64,000 bases of DNA from Saururus chinensis (lineage: Eukaryota > Streptophyta > Magnoliopsida > Piperales > Saururaceae): contig CP141146.1 in the NCBI GenBank assembly GCA_035235625.1, forward strand, positions 7,620,501 to 7,684,500, read 5' to 3'. A program made the position numbers and the translations under genes. Position 1 is the stretch's first letter. Every line of letters begins with the position of its first letter. Shown here piece after piece: positions 36,332-49,688 of this stretch. The notes below the pieces were generated by a model, which saw only the letters and a program-made list of their open reading frames with translations, was not told the DNA's origin and made no database searches.

Positions 36332-38464
36332 ATGAATTCTTTCTCAAATGTTCCCCCAGGCTTCAGGTTTCATCCCACAGATGAGGAGCTGGTTGATTAT
36401 TACTTAAGAAAGAAAGTGGCTTCAAGAAGGATAGATTTAGATGTCATCAAGGATATTGACCTTTATAAAATCGAGCCATGGGATCTCCAAGGTATTAGTT
36501 ATATACAGGCGACTGACTTAATTGTTGGTGCAAATTAACATTTTAATATTCTCGTCGAGCTTTACATCACTGTTAACTTCTCATGCCTCACTTGTTTCTC
36601 AAATGCCAACAGAAAAATGTAGAATAGGAACAGAAGAGCAAAACGAATGGTACTTCTTTAGCCATAAAGACAAAAAGTACCCCACTGGGACTCGGACAAA
36701 TAGAGCAACAACAGCAGGTTTTTGGAAAGCAACTGGAAGAGACAAAGCTATATACTCCAAGCATACTTTGGTCGGCATGAGGAAAACGCTAGTTTTTTAC
36801 AAAGGGCGAGCACCAAACGGGCAGAAATCTGATTGGATAATGCACGAATACCGGTTGGAAACTAATGAAAATGGGACTCCTCAGGCAAGTACATATGTTT
36901 CAAGGGATTTTCATTCATTTGGCAGTTCAATTGCTCAAGTTTTCTTTCGTCGTGCTCTATGCTTGAGTGGTAGTAATTAATTTCATCCTTCTTTGCATCA
37001 AACCAAACAAAAACCAAAATATTGGTGAAGAGCATACATGGACTACAGCCTAGTAGAGGAGGTCCAATTGTGATTTAGTTCAAGTCAATGGCGGGTAATA
37101 ATTCATGCGGAAATAAGTACATTAGGAACTTCCACAAAGTGTCAAAAAAAAATCTACAAAGATCCTGTGTTTGCACCTCAATTTAGTTGGGCTTCATGCT
37201 GCCTCGAAACGAATAATCAAAGTTAATGAAGGGTAACTTGCATGAGTAATCTCAGTTCAACCCATTTTTTGATTTATTATAAGCCATCACTAGCAGAAGA
37301 ATCACCAACATTTTACCTCGTATTGCTACGATTTTCTAATTGTTTTACAGACAAGTTAACACATGTGATCAAAAGGCTGTGACATGAAATCAGCTTTGTA
37401 GCAAATAAACATTACCTGATGACGCCAATTACCTACCTGATAATTTATGGGTTTTTGTTTTTTTATCTCTCTATCTCACAATTGTAAAAAGTAGACAATA
37501 ATTGAAAGAAGTTTAATTTGCAGTTTGTATGTCGATCTCAATTGATGCAAACAGATAAGAATACATCTGCTGGAAAAGTAGGCGCGCGATAATTAAGCAA
37601 TGGTAATTACTGAGAAGAAAATTTAAGCAATGGTTATTTCTTCAAGACTGGGTATTATGCACAAAGTCATTGAGATAGAGACATGCTTTGGTTCTTTAGT
37701 AGAGCTTTGTTTAATTTCCCTTGTGTGTTATATATTATCTGGAGGTGCTAATTAAGTAGATAACTAATTACACTAGATTCTATGGCTATCATTTTTGTAC
37801 AAAGATGAACTTCACGTGAATGCATTTGCAGGAAGAGGGCTGGGTGGTTTGCAGGGTATTTAAGAAGAAGATGCCGGCAGTTAGGAGGCTGACGGAGCAT
37901 GAGTCGCCTTGCTGGTACGACGAACAAGTCTCCTTCATGCCAGACCTGGATTCACCAAGGAGAATATCCCATCCTGATTACCACAACCCCTATCTCTGCA
38001 AACAAGAGCTCCAGTACCACTACCACATGCCCCATGAACCCTTCCTCCAGCTCCCTCAGCTGGAGAGCCCCAAGCTTCAAAACTCTACTGGCAATGCAAG
38101 CTGCAGCTCGGTATCAGCATACGTCATAGATGTAAATCTTGGGAGCACTCTAAACACCTCTTCTATCTCTCAAGAACACCAGTTGCACCCAGGCCACCCG
38201 AATCAGATGAACTCCCTGTATAGTAGTAGCACCATTGAACAAGCTGTGGACCAGGTGATGGATTGGAGAGTTCTTGACAAGTTTGTTGCTTCTCAACTTA
38301 GCCAGGAGAATGTTTCCAAAGAGCCAAATTACTGCACCGCAGCCAATGTTTTTCATGTCAACGATCAAATGAACCTCCACATTCAGCAGTCTGAAAAAGC
38401 AGAAGCAGGACCTGATTATGCTTCAACGTCCACCTCCAGCTGCCAGATTGATCTTTGGAAGTGA
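36332..38464 (+). CDS. VND: VND-type NAC transcription factor (354 aa, 3 coding exons)
   Basis: VND/NST NAC proteins are nuclear master switches for xylem vessel and secondary-wall formation that bind SNBE promoter sites (family knowledge). Exons: 36332-36491, 36613-36884, 37832-38464. ATG 36332 gives [20 protein letters not shown], the typical VND1-5 start. The NAC domain runs to about residue 157: [41 protein letters not shown], then [11 protein letters not shown] after the second intron. The C-terminus carries the LP box ([10 protein letters not shown], about 216-225) and WQ box ([16 protein letters not shown], about 287-302) and ends IDLWK, as in VNDs. Intron 1 is GT-AG and splits a Glu codon. 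Intron 2 is phase 0 and begins GC (CAG|GCAAGT), ending TTTGCAG. The length suits the family. The frame is intact, with no stop or shift. It is VND1-6-like rather than VND7-like by its start; the exact orthologue is open. Confidence 0.95.
36885..37831 (+). other. GC-AG intron 2 of the VND gene (947 bp)
   Basis: The donor reads CTCAG|GCAAGTAC and the acceptor ATTTGCAG|GAAGAG. It joins NGTPQ to EEGWVVC, the invariant NAC junction, in phase 0. The nearest GT (GCAA|GTACAT) would add four bases and break the frame, so the GC donor is needed. The remaining donor positions match the consensus exactly, as is usual for GC introns. Confidence 0.85.
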
Positions 38465-39577
38465 AAGCCTATAACAACTCATATATACATACTGATCGTA
38501 GGAGGTCATCTCTTTTATATATACATATATATTAAAAAAACAAGTCATTCCCTGTACATAATAAACTAAGGGCCAGAGTTCTTGGTTATATGAATTACTA
38601 CCCGTGGACTTCTAGCTGAATCCTACTTCCTAATAAGATACAGCCATATAGGAGGAACAGTGCAACTGAACGTTGCTGTGCCTGGTGGCAGCTCTGTCAG
38701 CTTGTAACTAGCCTTATTATTGTGGTCCATTGTGCAGCAGCTATGAAGCTTGCTTGCTGTTGGTAAATTGAGATGATCATAAATATCTGATATGTAGATG
38801 TCTTTGCTTGATTATAGATATAATAAAATCTTATGTTATATAACCCTATCTTCTGTACATCTGTTCTTTACTTCTTTTGGTTGTTTTAGTGCCCAAAAAC
38901 AGCGATTAGTGTCTATATATCCTCAATACAAAAGTAAATTTAGGCTGATGCCTGGAAACAGATTGCATGTTTTTACAAACAGAAAGAAAGCAAATTCAAA
39001 TTGCCTAGCTTTCTGCCAGTCAGGTGAATTTCTTGATAATTCTGAATTTTATTTTGTTTTTAAGAGAAGAAAGTCATTTTTTGGGATAAAACCATCACTT
39101 CCATGTGCTAACCTTCTCCGCATGCAAGCTAGTATCACTGACCTGGACAGATTGAAAATTTGGTTAGAGAATCAATATCATGGAACTGTTCAATGACTCC
39201 CTCAGTACAAAAACGTACAGCCTGAACTACATCCTCATGCGATTCCATGGAGAGGAATTACCATATTTTTTACACCAAATAAGTCTAGAAATACACCAGA
39301 ATTCTCTTGGCCAAGGGAAAGCCTTTTCAGTTTTCATAAATTGAAAGTGCAAAAATAGAAGACACTCGACTAGCATCATCCAAAGTCTTGAAGAATCCCA
39401 GTTAGAGAAAGAACAACATTTAAATCCCAATTCTAAATATATTTTCTCTTTTCCATCTCTTAATTCAATTCATCTTTCAATGTATAAGAATGGAGTATTA
39501 GCGTGTAAGTACTAGCGCATACATACATGATATAATGATGGCGAACTTTGTTCAAGGATAAAAAACAGAAGAAAATA
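38465..39577. other. VND 3' flank and intergenic DNA
   Basis: The first few hundred bases are probably the 3' UTR; AATAAA-like words occur at about 38,558 (ATAATAAACTAA) and 38,819 (ATAATAAAATC). Beyond that nothing is recognised. Confidence 0.4.
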
Positions 39578-39678
39578 CTCCCTCTAATCCCATATTAAGT
39601 ATCTTACTTAGTTTTTTAAAATGACCTAATTTTAATTTTTTTTTAAAAAATGGGATACTTAATATAGGACGGAGGGAG
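39578..39678. mobile_element. Stowaway-type MITE (101 bp) with TA duplication
   Basis: Left CTCCCTCTAATCCCATATTA, right TAATATAGGACGGAGGGAG. Near-perfect inverted repeats around a short AT-rich core, bounded by TA (39576-39577 and 39679-39680). The best preserved of the CTCCCTCCGTCC elements in the window. Confidence 0.88.
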
Positions 39679-39680
39679 TA

Positions 39681-40085
39681 GATGACATCACTTTCTATGA
39701 AATAGTAGGCATTTCTTTTTTAGGAGAATGATAATTTTACACTAAAATACTATCTAGTCTTTCATTGGACTGGAAAAACAAAAATTCCCATATTGTCAAG
39801 TGAGACTCACTTTTCTCTATCATATCTAAATTTGGGAAGTGTTTTTTAATATTCTCCCTACCGATAATGAACATTGTGTAAACTGCACATATGAGCCCTT
39901 GATTTTTAAGATCAACACCGTATACACTAACATATAGTAACACTGATGCTAAAATGCACAAACTTGTGCATCATTAATCTCATGGATGAAGGGCTCCTAA
40001 CTTACACTAGGCACATTGTTAGTAAGGAGCATAAAATGCTTCCCAAAAGCTGAAGTAGGGTTTTTATAAAATGCATTTTCAATAT

Positions 40086-40177
<92 letters not shown>

Positions 40178-42190
40178 TGTGTAGTGCAGCAAAAAACACA
40201 AGTGTCTAAAACATAAATATTCATAGAACCTATAATTTTATTTCTTATCACATTATATTAGTACAGTTTTATGTAATAAAGGGATTATCAATTGAGCTCT
40301 TACAGCTTCTATATTAACATGACCAAGAAGAGATATATTGCACATGACCAAGTCTCCCAAAGTGGTTTCCTAACTACTGACCCAGCCATTCAAAGAAAAA
40401 GTGCAGTAACCAATCGAGACATCCCAGAGTGTCTATTGTTGAAACCTATATATGCAAGGAAAAAAATGTTCGTTATGTCAAATTCAACATCCGTCAAACA
40501 ATGAAACACTTTGACCTGCCAAAACTCTTTTTCAACGTATGATCTATCATTGTATCTCTACACTGTAACTAAGCAGGAGGCAGGGATGGGGGAAGATGTA
40601 CTGTTTAGACTTAGCTCGCGGGCACTGTAAGCTAATCTTAACTATCTCCTAAGTAAGAGAAGATGACCACTGTTATCAGAGTTATAATTTGCAAGAGAAT
40701 ATAAGCTGCAAAGTGTATGAACATTTGATCTTAGAGAGAGAGGGAGAGAGAGAGAGAGAGAGGTGGCGGGGAACTGAGTTAAAATTGAAAGGTATAAGTG
40801 AAATTGAACAGGCCTCGTGATTGTAGCATAATCTATTACTAGTCAAGCTACTTCGATATGGCATGAGTAAAAAACATAAGGAAACGCCTACGGTAAGTCA
40901 CGTTCTTCTGTCCTCAGATGGAGCGGCGAAGAAAAATGTAAATAGAAAATGGTAAAAAAAGAAGAAGAAGAAGGAGGAGGAGGACCTGTCTCAAATAAAA
41001 CTGTGCCAGAAGGATGGTGCTGACTCCTAACTATCGCTCCTAGGATTGAGGTCAAACTGATCCTAACACTTATATATATGGGAGATGAAAAGGTAAGGAA
41101 CCTTGGGGTCTTCAAACAACGGAAAACTTCTTTACAAGCAATGAAAATTTTCACAAGGACACACTCATTTGGCGTGGTGCAATGAACTTATAAATCATCA
41201 TCTTGTTTCATTCTGAGTGAATGAGAGAGAGAGAGACATGTACATTCTTTATAGCTACGGATTCCAAGGCCAAAAGGCTTATGTCTGAACCAGTTGACAT
41301 GTTTCTCGTTCGTTACTATGTTGGTACATGTACCGTATTTCTGCTTGTAAGCACTCATTTTACGTTCTCCCAACCAAAGCATCGGTTGGCCGCCCTGCAA
41401 AGTCAATCCTTCTCATAGGCCTGATGCAATATCTTTTTTGGGGGACCAAATAATCAGAGTTCTATGTGTTTTGCAGAGGAAGATAACATCATTCCTTTGT
41501 CAACAATGTCCCGCAGCCGGGGGTCATGCTTCTACTCCAAGGCCAATCCCCATAGAGCATCCTCATTCTCATTGGCGAAACTAGATTTTCTTCTTAAAGA
41601 CCCATCTCGATATCTACGTTCTTTTAAACCGTTGTGGGACAAAAGGGAAGAATTCCATCTGAAATATGAAAAATGAATAAAGCGTTGCATTCCTTACTGG
41701 GTCATTTAATTAGTTTACTGAGCTCAGTTGTTAAGTCCATCGTTTACAGTCTTCTTGAAGGGAGGGATTTTTGCCTGAGATACCAAAGAATGCTGAGAAA
41801 TTGTGTACACGATATGAGAAGCTAAAGTGGGAACGGACACATTTCTTAGATGGGAAGCGGATGGATTGCCCACCCAGGAGACAAAACTTTATACTTTGTG
41901 CAGTGATTAGTGTTTTCTCGTCTACTGGGGGCCCGACAAGAGTTCAAGTTGAGAAATAATAGGATAACTTCCAAGAGCATAGGTTTTATGTGCCCCCCAG
42001 TTTGTCATTACCAAGCTTTTGCTTTAGGAGAGTACCCACAAAACATTGACCAGCCTTTTCAGTTTAGGATACAAGTAATCAAGGCCTGACTAAATTAATT
42101 ATGAACTAAGTATCCGGATTTGTCTTATCCTACTTACCAATTAAGCAAGTAAAAGACATAAAAGAGAAGCTGGAAACGATATCTCAAAAG
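39681..42190. other. Intergenic, no gene recognised
   Basis: AT-rich spacer containing an (AT)n run at 40090-40165 and a (GA)n run at about 40,734-40,762. Short open frames such as 41464-41676 show no known motif. Confidence 0.4.
40090..40165. repeat. (TA)n microsatellite
   Basis: About 37 TA units with one interruption near 40,143, followed by (GA)5. Confidence 0.95.
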
Positions 42191-42197
42191 AAAAATC

Positions 42198-42248
42198 TAC
42201 ATAGAGGTCCGAGCATAGCACATAAAGGCTTAATATGGCACATAGCTA
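42198..42248. repeat. Partial copy of hairpin family H
   Basis: CTACATAGAGGTCCGAGCAT and GGCTTAATATGGCACATAGC match the left arm of the hairpin at 21.27 kb with substitutions. A complementary right arm is not clear. Confidence 0.45.
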
Positions 42249-42249
42249 T

Positions 42250-43690
42250 CATCTGACTATGCTACGCAAGTAAACCTCCCTATGCATGCTGGTCATGGAG
42301 ACCCCGTCAGGATAGGCTCATCCATCCTAAAAGGACCCGTCTGACCTAATTGGACTCCATGACTATAGTACATATTAGCTCCTCCAGCCCCTTAGATACG
42401 GACGGGATGGCGAGCGGACAACCAAAGCAAGTGTATTTTGGGGCATGTACACAAGTCGACAACAACGTCAATACATTAGATAGGTGTATTAGTAGAAATC
42501 CTACTTATAGGGAACTCATTGGCGTGCCTGCGGCCGCAACATAGAGTTCTATTCACATAGGCTAGTTAGACTCTTACTAAAAGACTTTTAGTAGGTCTAG
42601 AAATGTGCGTGGTTGTACCTCTTGCTCAGGCCAGTGTCACGGAGGTGCCCAGAAATTATCTATCATGCGGTACTAGTAAGGCCAAATAACTAAGTGAGTA
42701 AGCCTTTCTCGTCAAGGTTAAGACCTCGTGCCATTCGACCAAACATGTAACCCACAAAGTTAAACAACGAACTCGTCTTAAGGCGGATGTGCGAATATGT
42801 TGGGACGTTTCCTAAGCAAGCTAGTCGGAGGGGAACACTTTCTTGCGATGCACGAATCCAACTTAGGCAATTCGGACATCCAAACATTCTATCTCAGCCA
42901 AGTATATACAAAGGTCTTTGTTTTCAACATAGCCATAAAACCAGATGGCTGCCCTGTAGGTCGGAAAGCCCCATCTCCTAGTAAACGGGGCTCCTAACAT
43001 GATAGCTAGCAACACAACAAATCTTCGTTGCTATCCGAGACAGCCGGTTGCAAGGTTAGACATCATACCAACAACTTTAACATTTCAGCTCATCATATTT
43101 CCCTTATATAGTATAAGAGATTTTTTCCATTCCATTAGAGTTACAACCAAAGTGGCTGTATAAGCATGGTATCTCCAAAGTTTGCCAAACGGCTCGAAAA
43201 CACTCAAAATGACTTTTCAACGCTATTTAGAGGGGATGAGACATCTTAAGACTCCAAAGATGTGCTAGCTGACCATGTGTCACAATATAGTCAACTATGT
43301 ATATGCATCGTTGCATGTATTCTGTGCAATGTGTGCATGTTGCACAACGTTGTGCACCTTCCCCGCAACACCAATATACATGATGTGCAACATTATAAAT
43401 AATACATATAATGCATATATACCTAGTATACAACACTTTCACACGTATATGCGCCCTAACACATATTATAGATAGTCCGCTTTGCTACCCCGTAATACTA
43501 AGATAGGGGCAAATCCTATGTTAATTGAGTTTAACAAGGAGTGTTATTCCTTATTTGGGTGAGATTCATGCTACTCACTTAGACTAGACTTTGACCATGC
43601 GTAATGAGGACTGCTAAACTTCTCAAGCATTCAGCCAAAGCCTCTTTATTTGGTGACAAAAACTTTGTCCCCATGACACTACACATGGGC
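42250..43690. other. Intergenic, no gene recognised
   Basis: Less AT-rich than its surroundings (about 42,300-43,050) and perhaps an old retroelement fragment, but no conserved coding block could be read in any frame. Confidence 0.35.
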
Positions 43691-43694
43691 CTCA

Positions 43695-43776
43695 GCATAG
43701 TAGAGCCTAACATGGTACATAGCCACATAGTATGTTCACCCTATTACATTGTACCATGTTAGACTTCTATGTACTA
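43695..43776. repeat. Hairpin repeat, family H copy 3
   Basis: Left arm GAGCCTAACATGGTACATAG, right arm GTACCATGTTAGACTTCTAT then GTA. Complementary arms around a loop of about 28 bases. Same words as the copy at 21.27 kb. Confidence 0.75.
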
Positions 43777-43779
43777 TAT

Positions 43780-45892
43780 TTACATTTTCTATCTTTCTCA
43801 TACTAATTACCATGTTTTTTTAATTGAAAAGACCAGCCAAGAAAATATTTTCCATCCTAAAAAACTAAAGAAAATTGTGGATACATCTTAATTGGAAAGC
43901 TTATGAGAAACGTAATAAAAATGTTGAAGATACGAATATTTACTTGTAAAGTAACAGTGTCGTGTTGGTGTAAAACATAAGAAAAACTCAAGTATACAGA
44001 TAGGAAAACCATAAAAAATGTAGAGGTATTTTGTACAATTTTATTCATTTCAAAATAGTGTGTTAGATTTACTAGATGTGAACATAAATATAGTAATATA
44101 CAACCACGAAAGAGTGAAAAATAGAATTATTGAATGAATGTCATAATCTCAAATCATATTTCTTTTGTATCTCATATTTATAAAAAAAAATGTTTGAAAA
44201 TTATATCTAAAGTGAAATGCAATTCTCATATTATTGTGAATTTGTTGTCCGTTAATTAAAATTCAGTAACAATTAGGATTGTGTTCAATGAAAGATAACT
44301 ACATCTAGCAAAATAATTTTACCATATTTATCATAATTTTTCATGAAATTTAACATACATTTGTAATTAAAAAATTGTATGTGTTCTAAGAGTTTCCAAA
44401 TTTTGAGAATAAGAGGAGAATATTTTTAATAGTTTTCTCATCACTTTAAACAAACTAATAAACAGTATAAGCTCCTATAAACTTCTTATTATTGGTCTCT
44501 TAGTTGTACTTTTAGGAACAGCTTCTCCCACCCCAATGAACAAATTTCCGGTAACTATGGTCCAACTCAGACTAAAAGGCGTGCACATCAGATTGAAGGG
44601 GCTCCCATTTGGCGCATGCATATCGGCTTGGCACGCGACGGACTTTTTGATCAGTGTGTTGATGGGCATTGGATCACAGCCTCACAAAGCATGTGTGGGT
44701 CGTTCTCGTAGAAGAGGGGTGTGTAATCTTATGATTTCAGCATGTGCCATGTTGGAGAGGGAGGGACACAGTTGGGTTGCCATCCAGAGATGCCATCTTT
44801 CTTTGGTTCGCATGCAAGTACTACAGCAAGAGGACCTGGACCACCACAATCAGCCTGGCTGATTGAGACAGGGAGAGCGCAGAGCATTTGTTCTTTTCTG
44901 TGAAGGATTAGTTCTTTGCCCAGTGCCAAAAGACATCTCTCGTAATTTAGAGACTAGCGTTTTTGTGTGTGATTTTGTGGAAAAGGATGTAAGAAAAAGA
45001 TTGTGAGGATATCTATTTTATTGTTCTTAATCTAAGTGTATTTTTTTCTCAATAATATGTAGTCTTCATTTATATCATAATCTTAGGAACCAATATTTTT
45101 ATGGAGATCATGTTAGATTCTACAGAATAATTTGGAACATCTTTTGCGCAACCAATTCTTTCATTTGGGGAGAGCCTAATAACAGAAGTTTTCGTGCAGT
45201 ACAGTTTCACAAAACTCGGCATGTTGCTTGGTTTAATAATTGATTCTAGTTAGTATGAGCCCAAGGCCGTCGTGGCACATTATTTAGAGGGCAGGTTTGG
45301 AATCACCCACCCACCCCTGTTAACATCTTCCGATGTCGGGGTTCATATTGGTGCGTGTAAACTTAAGCTCATGTTAACTTTTCCTTGAACACGTCTCAGA
45401 CTCTCATAGAACGTCTAATTCAAGTGCATCTTTTCGCATCTCACATCTAAATGGCATATGTAATTTTTCCTTTCTTTTTGGCCTTTCTCTGTCTCATTTC
45501 TTTTTGGCCTTCAAGTTGTAGGCTTGTAGCTCATTCTTCATTTATTAACAAAAAAAGGGCAAAAAAAAAAGGTTGTAAGATATTCTCGCTTAACGATATT
45601 AATATTTCTGTCCCCCACTGAGAAGCTCAATTTTGCACTTGCAATGGAATTTCAACAGGATAAATGAGAAGATAGGATTTAGCATTATTGTTCAAGTAAT
45701 AAAAAATAAAGTCCTCATTCAGTATAGATTTTCTTTGCACAATTTTGTTCAAATAAATTCACTGTTCAAATGTCTCCCAGGTTAAGTTTTGATGTGCTTA
45801 CTGAGCTTCCTAATTGAGCCTCTCTAATCATAACTAAAGATAGATATTCCTTTGTAGGACGCTTATGTACAAAAATTCGTGTACTCGCTAGA
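43780..45892. other. Intergenic, no gene recognised
   Basis: AT-rich. A GC-richer patch at 44,530-44,930 has open frames on both strands, but none has a recognisable motif. The right end may include the 3' UTR of the minus-strand TL20.3 gene. Confidence 0.4.
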
Positions 45893-48800
45893 TCACTTGG
45901 CATCACAAAGACCAGTTGCTTCATCACAGAAGCCATCCCGATCAAGGAGTTTCTGAGGAGGGGCACTCAGAAGTGGAGAAGAAGGTGTACCATAGGCACT
46001 ACGGCGGCTATTTCCACACCCTAGACTGGTTCTTGTACTTACCCCTGTGATAGAATTTGTTCCACTAGCATATTTACATAAAGCCTGAAAAAACATGAAC
46101 TTAGATTGAGAATACAGAAGAAAAAAAAAGATATCAATAGTTGACACTGACAGGCCACGGGACTCAATTCATAATCATCAGGTAAATCAGTAGCAACTTC
46201 ATGTAAGCATGAAATGAAGACAGGCTAAAATTTACAAGATACAAAAGGCATAAAAAAATTTACACCTATGTATGAATTTTCACGGGAGGGAAAAAGGAAA
46301 AAAAAGGGACAAACAACTATCAAATGAATGGCAGCTCGCAATAGCTTCTTAGATTTTGAAACTAACATGTACATAGTCAACCTGACATAAAATCCTGCAA
46401 ACAATGGTATTGAGTAGGCACGTTCCAGTCATTGACATCTTACTACATAACAGAACACAGAATAAAAGTGTACTGTCATTATTGTCCATCCTCAACATAC
46501 ATAGTGGAAATAAATTTTCTTTTTTTTTTACCATAAATACTCATCGTCAACAACAAAAGAAGGAGATTTTCATCATTAATTAGTAGAGTGATTCAAGTCA
46601 ATTGAAACACCAGAACTCAAAGCATTTCAGTATATAAACAGCAGGACAAGCAGATAAGACTTAAAAATGATTTGACGGATATATTTTAAAAGATAAGATT
46701 TCCAGAACACATGCGATTTTGTTTGTCAACAAAAAAGATGTAAGAATAGAACAGTAAGTTGTTCCCTCAATTTTTCTACGAATTAGAGATTCACATATTA
46801 CCTGCTTCTGAGGAAGATCTATTACAGCATCACTGAAGTCAGCACCTTCAATGGTTGCACCACCCAGATCACTTCTGGTGAGAACTGATCTAACAAGTAC
46901 AGCATTTGTAAGATTAGCTTCATTAAGTACCTGTTCACCAAAAAATAAGTCAGACGCCACTTGTACACCAAAAACAAAATCAGCCTCCATTCTCTGTGTT
47001 TTCAGTATGCGTCTCATGAAAAGATTTAAGAAAGCCTATGCAGGTCTATAGGAGGTATAGGTCCACCAGATTTAAGGCAGAAAAGTAACCTTCACTTAGT
47101 AGCTTTCTTAGAAGATAATACATCATACTTTAAATAGAAGTACAAGATAACATTCTTGATTATTTTTAGAAGTACTCAAAAGAGCTTTGTTTGGGGAACA
47201 AGGTTATGTATTCCTTACCAAGAAAATAATTTTTTGGCATCAATAGGGTCGTTTTAGAAGTCTTAAGGTAGGCTTTGATCTATGAATAGAAGACTGCACA
47301 AACCCCCTGGAATTCAATCAATTTCCAATTGATAAAAGTAATTTACTTTCTGTTGTCTAATGGCCTTATTTGTCTTCATCCCACCTTCTCGACATCTCAT
47401 TCCAGGATTCTATCAGCATCTCACAAACTTTTTAGTTGAACGTTTGAACTCGGGAGAATTGGGTACACACATTTTTAAAGTTGATCAGGAAATGAAATGT
47501 TATACAAATAACATTTTTTTTGTATATAGAAAAAAAATCTTCAGGTGTTATACAGTTCAATTTTAATTATTCTGAATATTATATCCCTGAAACAAAATGG
47601 AGCAATTGCTAGTGCTGTGTTCTATTTGGCTGCTCCTTATGCATCATTTAGCAGTTTGTGCAAGGGAATCATATACCCAGATGACAAGATATCATGTTAA
47701 AATGACAAAATAGCTGATATAGAATCAATCAATCTACTCTGGTGAAAACATTTCCCTTTCCTAGACTGGCAACTGTGCAATCTTCGCACTACAGCATTTG
47801 CCAATAACCGATGCTTCAGCAATAATGACAAATATTAACAAATATGAAGCATTTCCATGTAAAAAGAAACAGACAAAAATGAATTTTGAGTAACTTAATT
47901 TCCTCAAGTTTTTTAATGAAGTGAATAATATGATTGGATGGATATACAGACAATATGATTTGAAAGATTTTGGCCACTTGAAAAGAAAAAATCGATGTAT
48001 TTTGTCGAGTCTATAGAAGAGCATTTGGGCACACAATGAGCTTACCATGCGATCCATCAATGTGTCACTCAAGTCAGCACCTACATGAGATGACAATTAA
48101 GCTAGAGGTTTAGCTCTCTTTACTTCATTAAAAAGGAAATAAAGATGCATATAAGCAACAGTCCACTGGATAAGAACTCACAGAACATCACTTTATGACT
48201 CACCAAGTACTAGTCAAGAATCATTCAAATGCTATGCTTAGTTGCATAGCAAAACTGCAGTGTAATGCTATATAATGATATCTTAATGCAAAAAAAAATA
48301 TTATCTTAAGAATAACTTCATTCAATTCAAAGGAATTCACAGCTTAGTGTTCGTTCTTACAGTACCTGACGGTTCTCAAGCCTCCCGACATAAATCCAAT
48401 CATAAGAATTGAAGATAATTAGCATTTTTAGAGTGGCATGTTTAGTTAGAAACACATAACATAATTTTTCACTTTAAGAAAGGATGTACAGTGGTGTTTA
48501 CCTGTGAAGTTTGCTTTATATGCAACAGCCTTCTCGAGATAAGCACCATTAAAGGTGGAACCACTGAAATCTGATTCTCGCATATCTGCAGATGTGAAGT
48601 TTGCTCGTCTGTATTTAATAAAAAAGTTGATTAATACAATTTCATTTTTTTCCCCAGAAATGCGATTTCACTTATAATGAACTTGGGGCAGCTCTTTTCT
48701 CTCCACATATAACCTCTTAAATCATAATACCACCTTCCTGTCAATAGTCCATCCACATTTTATAGAATTTAATAATTATATTCACTTAGATAAGAAGATT

Positions 48801-49688
48801 AAATAGACTTCTTATGTCAAAATTTCAATTATTTTTTTTATTCTTGCTGACAGACTACAAATTTCTGATCAATTAGACTAAACTGTCAACATTTATAAGG
48901 AGTTTTGTCAAATTCCTGAGCATCCACTATCCAAATTATGACAATCTAATGAAAATAATGCATAGCGAAAACGTGAGTATCTTCTAATTTACACACAGAA
49001 AAGAAAAGATTGACAGGGAGAAGAGAAGAGAAGAACCAGCCAGAGCAAAGTATGACCTGAAGTTTTCATTGACATGGACTGCTTTCCTGTTATCAAAATT
49101 ACATGAAATGTTTCAGAAGAGTAAGAAAAAACATATTTTTATCTGAACGACACAATAAATACCGAATTTCTAAGAGGAATGGCATACACAACCAACGAAA
49201 AGAGGATACCTAAGATCCGCAGAACCGAACTGAGCTGCAGATCCTATACCGAATTCGCCCCTCATCTCTGCTTCAAACTTATTGAGATCAGCCATGGCTG
49301 GCATTCCTGAGCTGAAGGTGACAACTGCAGCAGCCAATGCCGCTGAAACCAACGATTGCCACTTTTTTCCCACTGCATTTCCATACGATTAAATTCAATA
49401 TATCTTCCTGTTTCTTTCGTTCAATATCAGATTCAAACCACGAATAGCCAGCCATACGATAACAGCATTAAGATCCTTCAATTCACTGAATATAATAAAT
49501 ATAAATATAGCAAACTAACCAGTAGGAGGAACGCCGTTGCTTGAAGTTATGCGACATGGGCACACGGCGGATTGCTTTGGTCGAGCTTCAGAAGAGCAAC
49601 GAACAGGAGGAGAAGAAGAAGATGCAGAAGCAGAGACAGAGAAGTCTCGGGCTCTTATAGAAAGCGGGAAGGCGCAACTGAAAGCCAT
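45893..49688 (-). CDS. TL20.3: Thylakoid lumenal pentapeptide-repeat protein TL20.3 (274 aa, 7 exons)
   Basis: A chloroplast thylakoid-lumen protein of unknown biochemical role, made of right-handed pentapeptide coils (family knowledge). Exons on the minus strand: 49688-49520, 49372-49210, 49086-49057, 48608-48502, 48080-48046, 46930-46802, 46084-45893. All junctions are GT-AG and the phases fit, giving one open frame of 825 nt. Residues 1-57 are Ser/Ala/Arg-rich (stroma-targeting). A second hydrophobic signal, SLVSAALAAAVVTFSS, ends PAMA at about residue 84. The mature protein is then about 190 aa, near 20 kDa, as the name predicts. Pentapeptide A(D/N)LXX coils span about 105-203 (ANFTSADMRESDFSG, ANFTGADLSDTL, ANLTNAVL, GADFSDAVIDLPQKQ). 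The tail LGCGNSRR...LLDRDGFCDE holds three of its four Cys. KK rather than RR precedes the lumen signal, so a classical twin-arginine route is not evident. No disruption seen. Confidence 0.92.

Noticed and set aside
38798..39196. 132-codon frame downstream of the VND gene
   Set aside because: No domain, begins in likely VND 3' UTR, composition as expected for random AT-rich DNA.
44536..44862. 108-codon frame in a GC-richer patch
   Set aside because: No motif, overlapping frames on both strands, no promoter or splice context.
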